Translations under genes and position numbers: made by a program
Assembly (NCBI RefSeq): GCF_007741475.1
Contig: NZ_CP036261.1
Location: forward strand, 4,341,798 to 4,405,797
From: Rosistilla ulvae
GTDB taxonomy: Bacteria > Planctomycetota > Planctomycetia > Pirellulales > Pirellulaceae
DNA length: 64,000 nucleotides
Direction: 5' to 3'
In this document: in pieces, positions 63,526 through 64,000 of the stretch
How positions within the stretch are numbered: position 1 is the first letter of the stretch
How the letters are laid out: every line of letters begins with the position of its first letter
The notes under the pieces: generated by a model
The model's input: the letters and a program-made list of their open reading frames with translations, nothing else
Database searches by the model: none
What the model was told of the DNA's origin: nothing

Positions 63526-64000
63526 CATTGGGCTTAACGTTAGGTAAATATGCACCGTTGCATCGGGGGCACCAAATGGTCATCGAGCGAGCGATTGCCG
63601 AGAATGATCACGTGATCGTGGTGATCTACGACGCTCCGGAAGTCACGTCGGTCCCCTTAGGAACGCGAGCCGCTTGGATTGAGACGTTGTACCCGAGCGT
63701 CGAGGTCGTGCTGGCCACCGATGGCCCGACCATGGTTGGGGATGCTCCCGAAATCACCGCCCTTCACGACGCCTACTTGTGCCGGTTGCTCACCGGACGG
63801 GACGTTACGCGTTTCTACAGTAGCGAATTTTATGGCAGGCATGTGAGTCAAGCGTTGGGAGCGATCGACTGTCGCGTGGATGAAGCCCGAACACGGATCC
63901 CAATTTCGGGGACCGCGATTCGCGAAGCCCCCTATCGGTACCGCAGTTTCCTGGCTCCGATCGTTTATCGCGACCTTATTGAGAAGGTTGTCTTTCTCGG
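63522..64000 (+). CDS. nadR: NadR-type NMN adenylyltransferase, 5' part (runs off the window)
   Basis: About 159 residues are visible. The nucleotidyltransferase motifs are [17 protein letters not shown] (GxxxPxHxGH) and [11 protein letters not shown] (ISxTxxR). The window ends at EKVVFLG, where NadR proteins begin the Walker A of their C-terminal ribosylnicotinamide kinase domain, so a bifunctional NadR is expected but not seen. NMN plus ATP gives NAD. The ATG overlaps the pnuC stop codon, and the pair forms an NR/NMN salvage operon. No N-terminal DNA-binding domain is present, unlike the enterobacterial protein. Confidence 0.88.
   Translation, partial: MTLGLTLGKYAPLHRGHQMVIERAIAENDHVIVVIYDAPEVTSVPLGTRAAWIETLYPSVEVVLATDGPTMVGDAPEITALHDAYLCRLLTGRDVTRFYSSEFYGRHVSQALGAIDCRVDEARTRIPISGTAIREAPYRYRSFLAPIVYRDLIEKVVFL

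Overview
The window reads as chromosomal DNA of a planctomycete, most like the Rhodopirellula/Pirellulaceae group. The markers are a DUF1559 pseudopilin-like protein with a partner lipoprotein, a giant surface protein that opens with an LEDRRLLA-type N-terminus and ends in a dockerin, a large secreted sulfatase, an ECF sigma factor collinear with a Ser/Thr kinase, DUF3179, GH92 and LamG proteins, patchy Shine-Dalgarno signals and many small palindromic repeats. This placement is inference from gene content; no rRNA or tRNA gene was found.

Layout. 1-2.8 kb is a degraded stretch on the minus strand: a frameshifted multicopper oxidase tail, a ribbon-helix-helix-like gene with an HNH nuclease, an hsdM remnant and a broken zinc-ribbon ORF. 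3-9.2 kb carries a conserved hypothetical gene, a sodium:solute symporter, an AI-2E-type permease and an rlmA-like rRNA methyltransferase. A structured repeat array separates rlmA from the convergent helicase gene hrpB (9.8-12.5 kb). DUF3179 follows at 13.3 kb, then a minus-strand cluster of glutamate dehydrogenase, a thiamine-diphosphate acetolactate-synthase-like enzyme and an aldehyde dehydrogenase (15.2-19.9 kb). A HEAT/thioredoxin protein and a truncated NAD(P)HX epimerase lie at 20.7-22.2 kb.

22.4-31.4 kb holds sigma factor, EF-hand protein and Ser/Thr kinase in one direction, and a sulfatase-YHYH protein divergent from them. This 8.5-kb stretch contains 23 copies of a 25-bp hairpin repeat. 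They occur in two subtypes whose stem bases covary, mostly as inverted pairs of one copy of each subtype. They lie between genes and also in frame inside the kinase and sulfatase genes, and one supplies the sigma factor stop codon. This is the most unusual signal in the window.

31.6-35.7 kb carries a DUF2945 protein, a radical-SAM/UdgX DNA-repair pair, a cell-wall amidase and an MTH1187-type thiamine-binding protein. 36.5-49.1 kb is one 4206-residue beta-helix/Calx-beta/dockerin protein with long, nearly identical internal repeats. 50.5-53 kb has a GntR regulator with a promoter/operator, DUF1559 and a lipoprotein. 53.4-60.6 kb has, all on the minus strand, a VanX-like dipeptidase, a LamG protein split by a beta-propeller, a small hypothetical gene, a GH92 glycosidase and a glycosyltransferase. 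An IS4-type element with an 11-bp target duplication sits inside a palindromic repeat at 60.9-62.5 kb. The window ends in a translationally coupled pnuC-nadR pair for NMN uptake and NAD synthesis.
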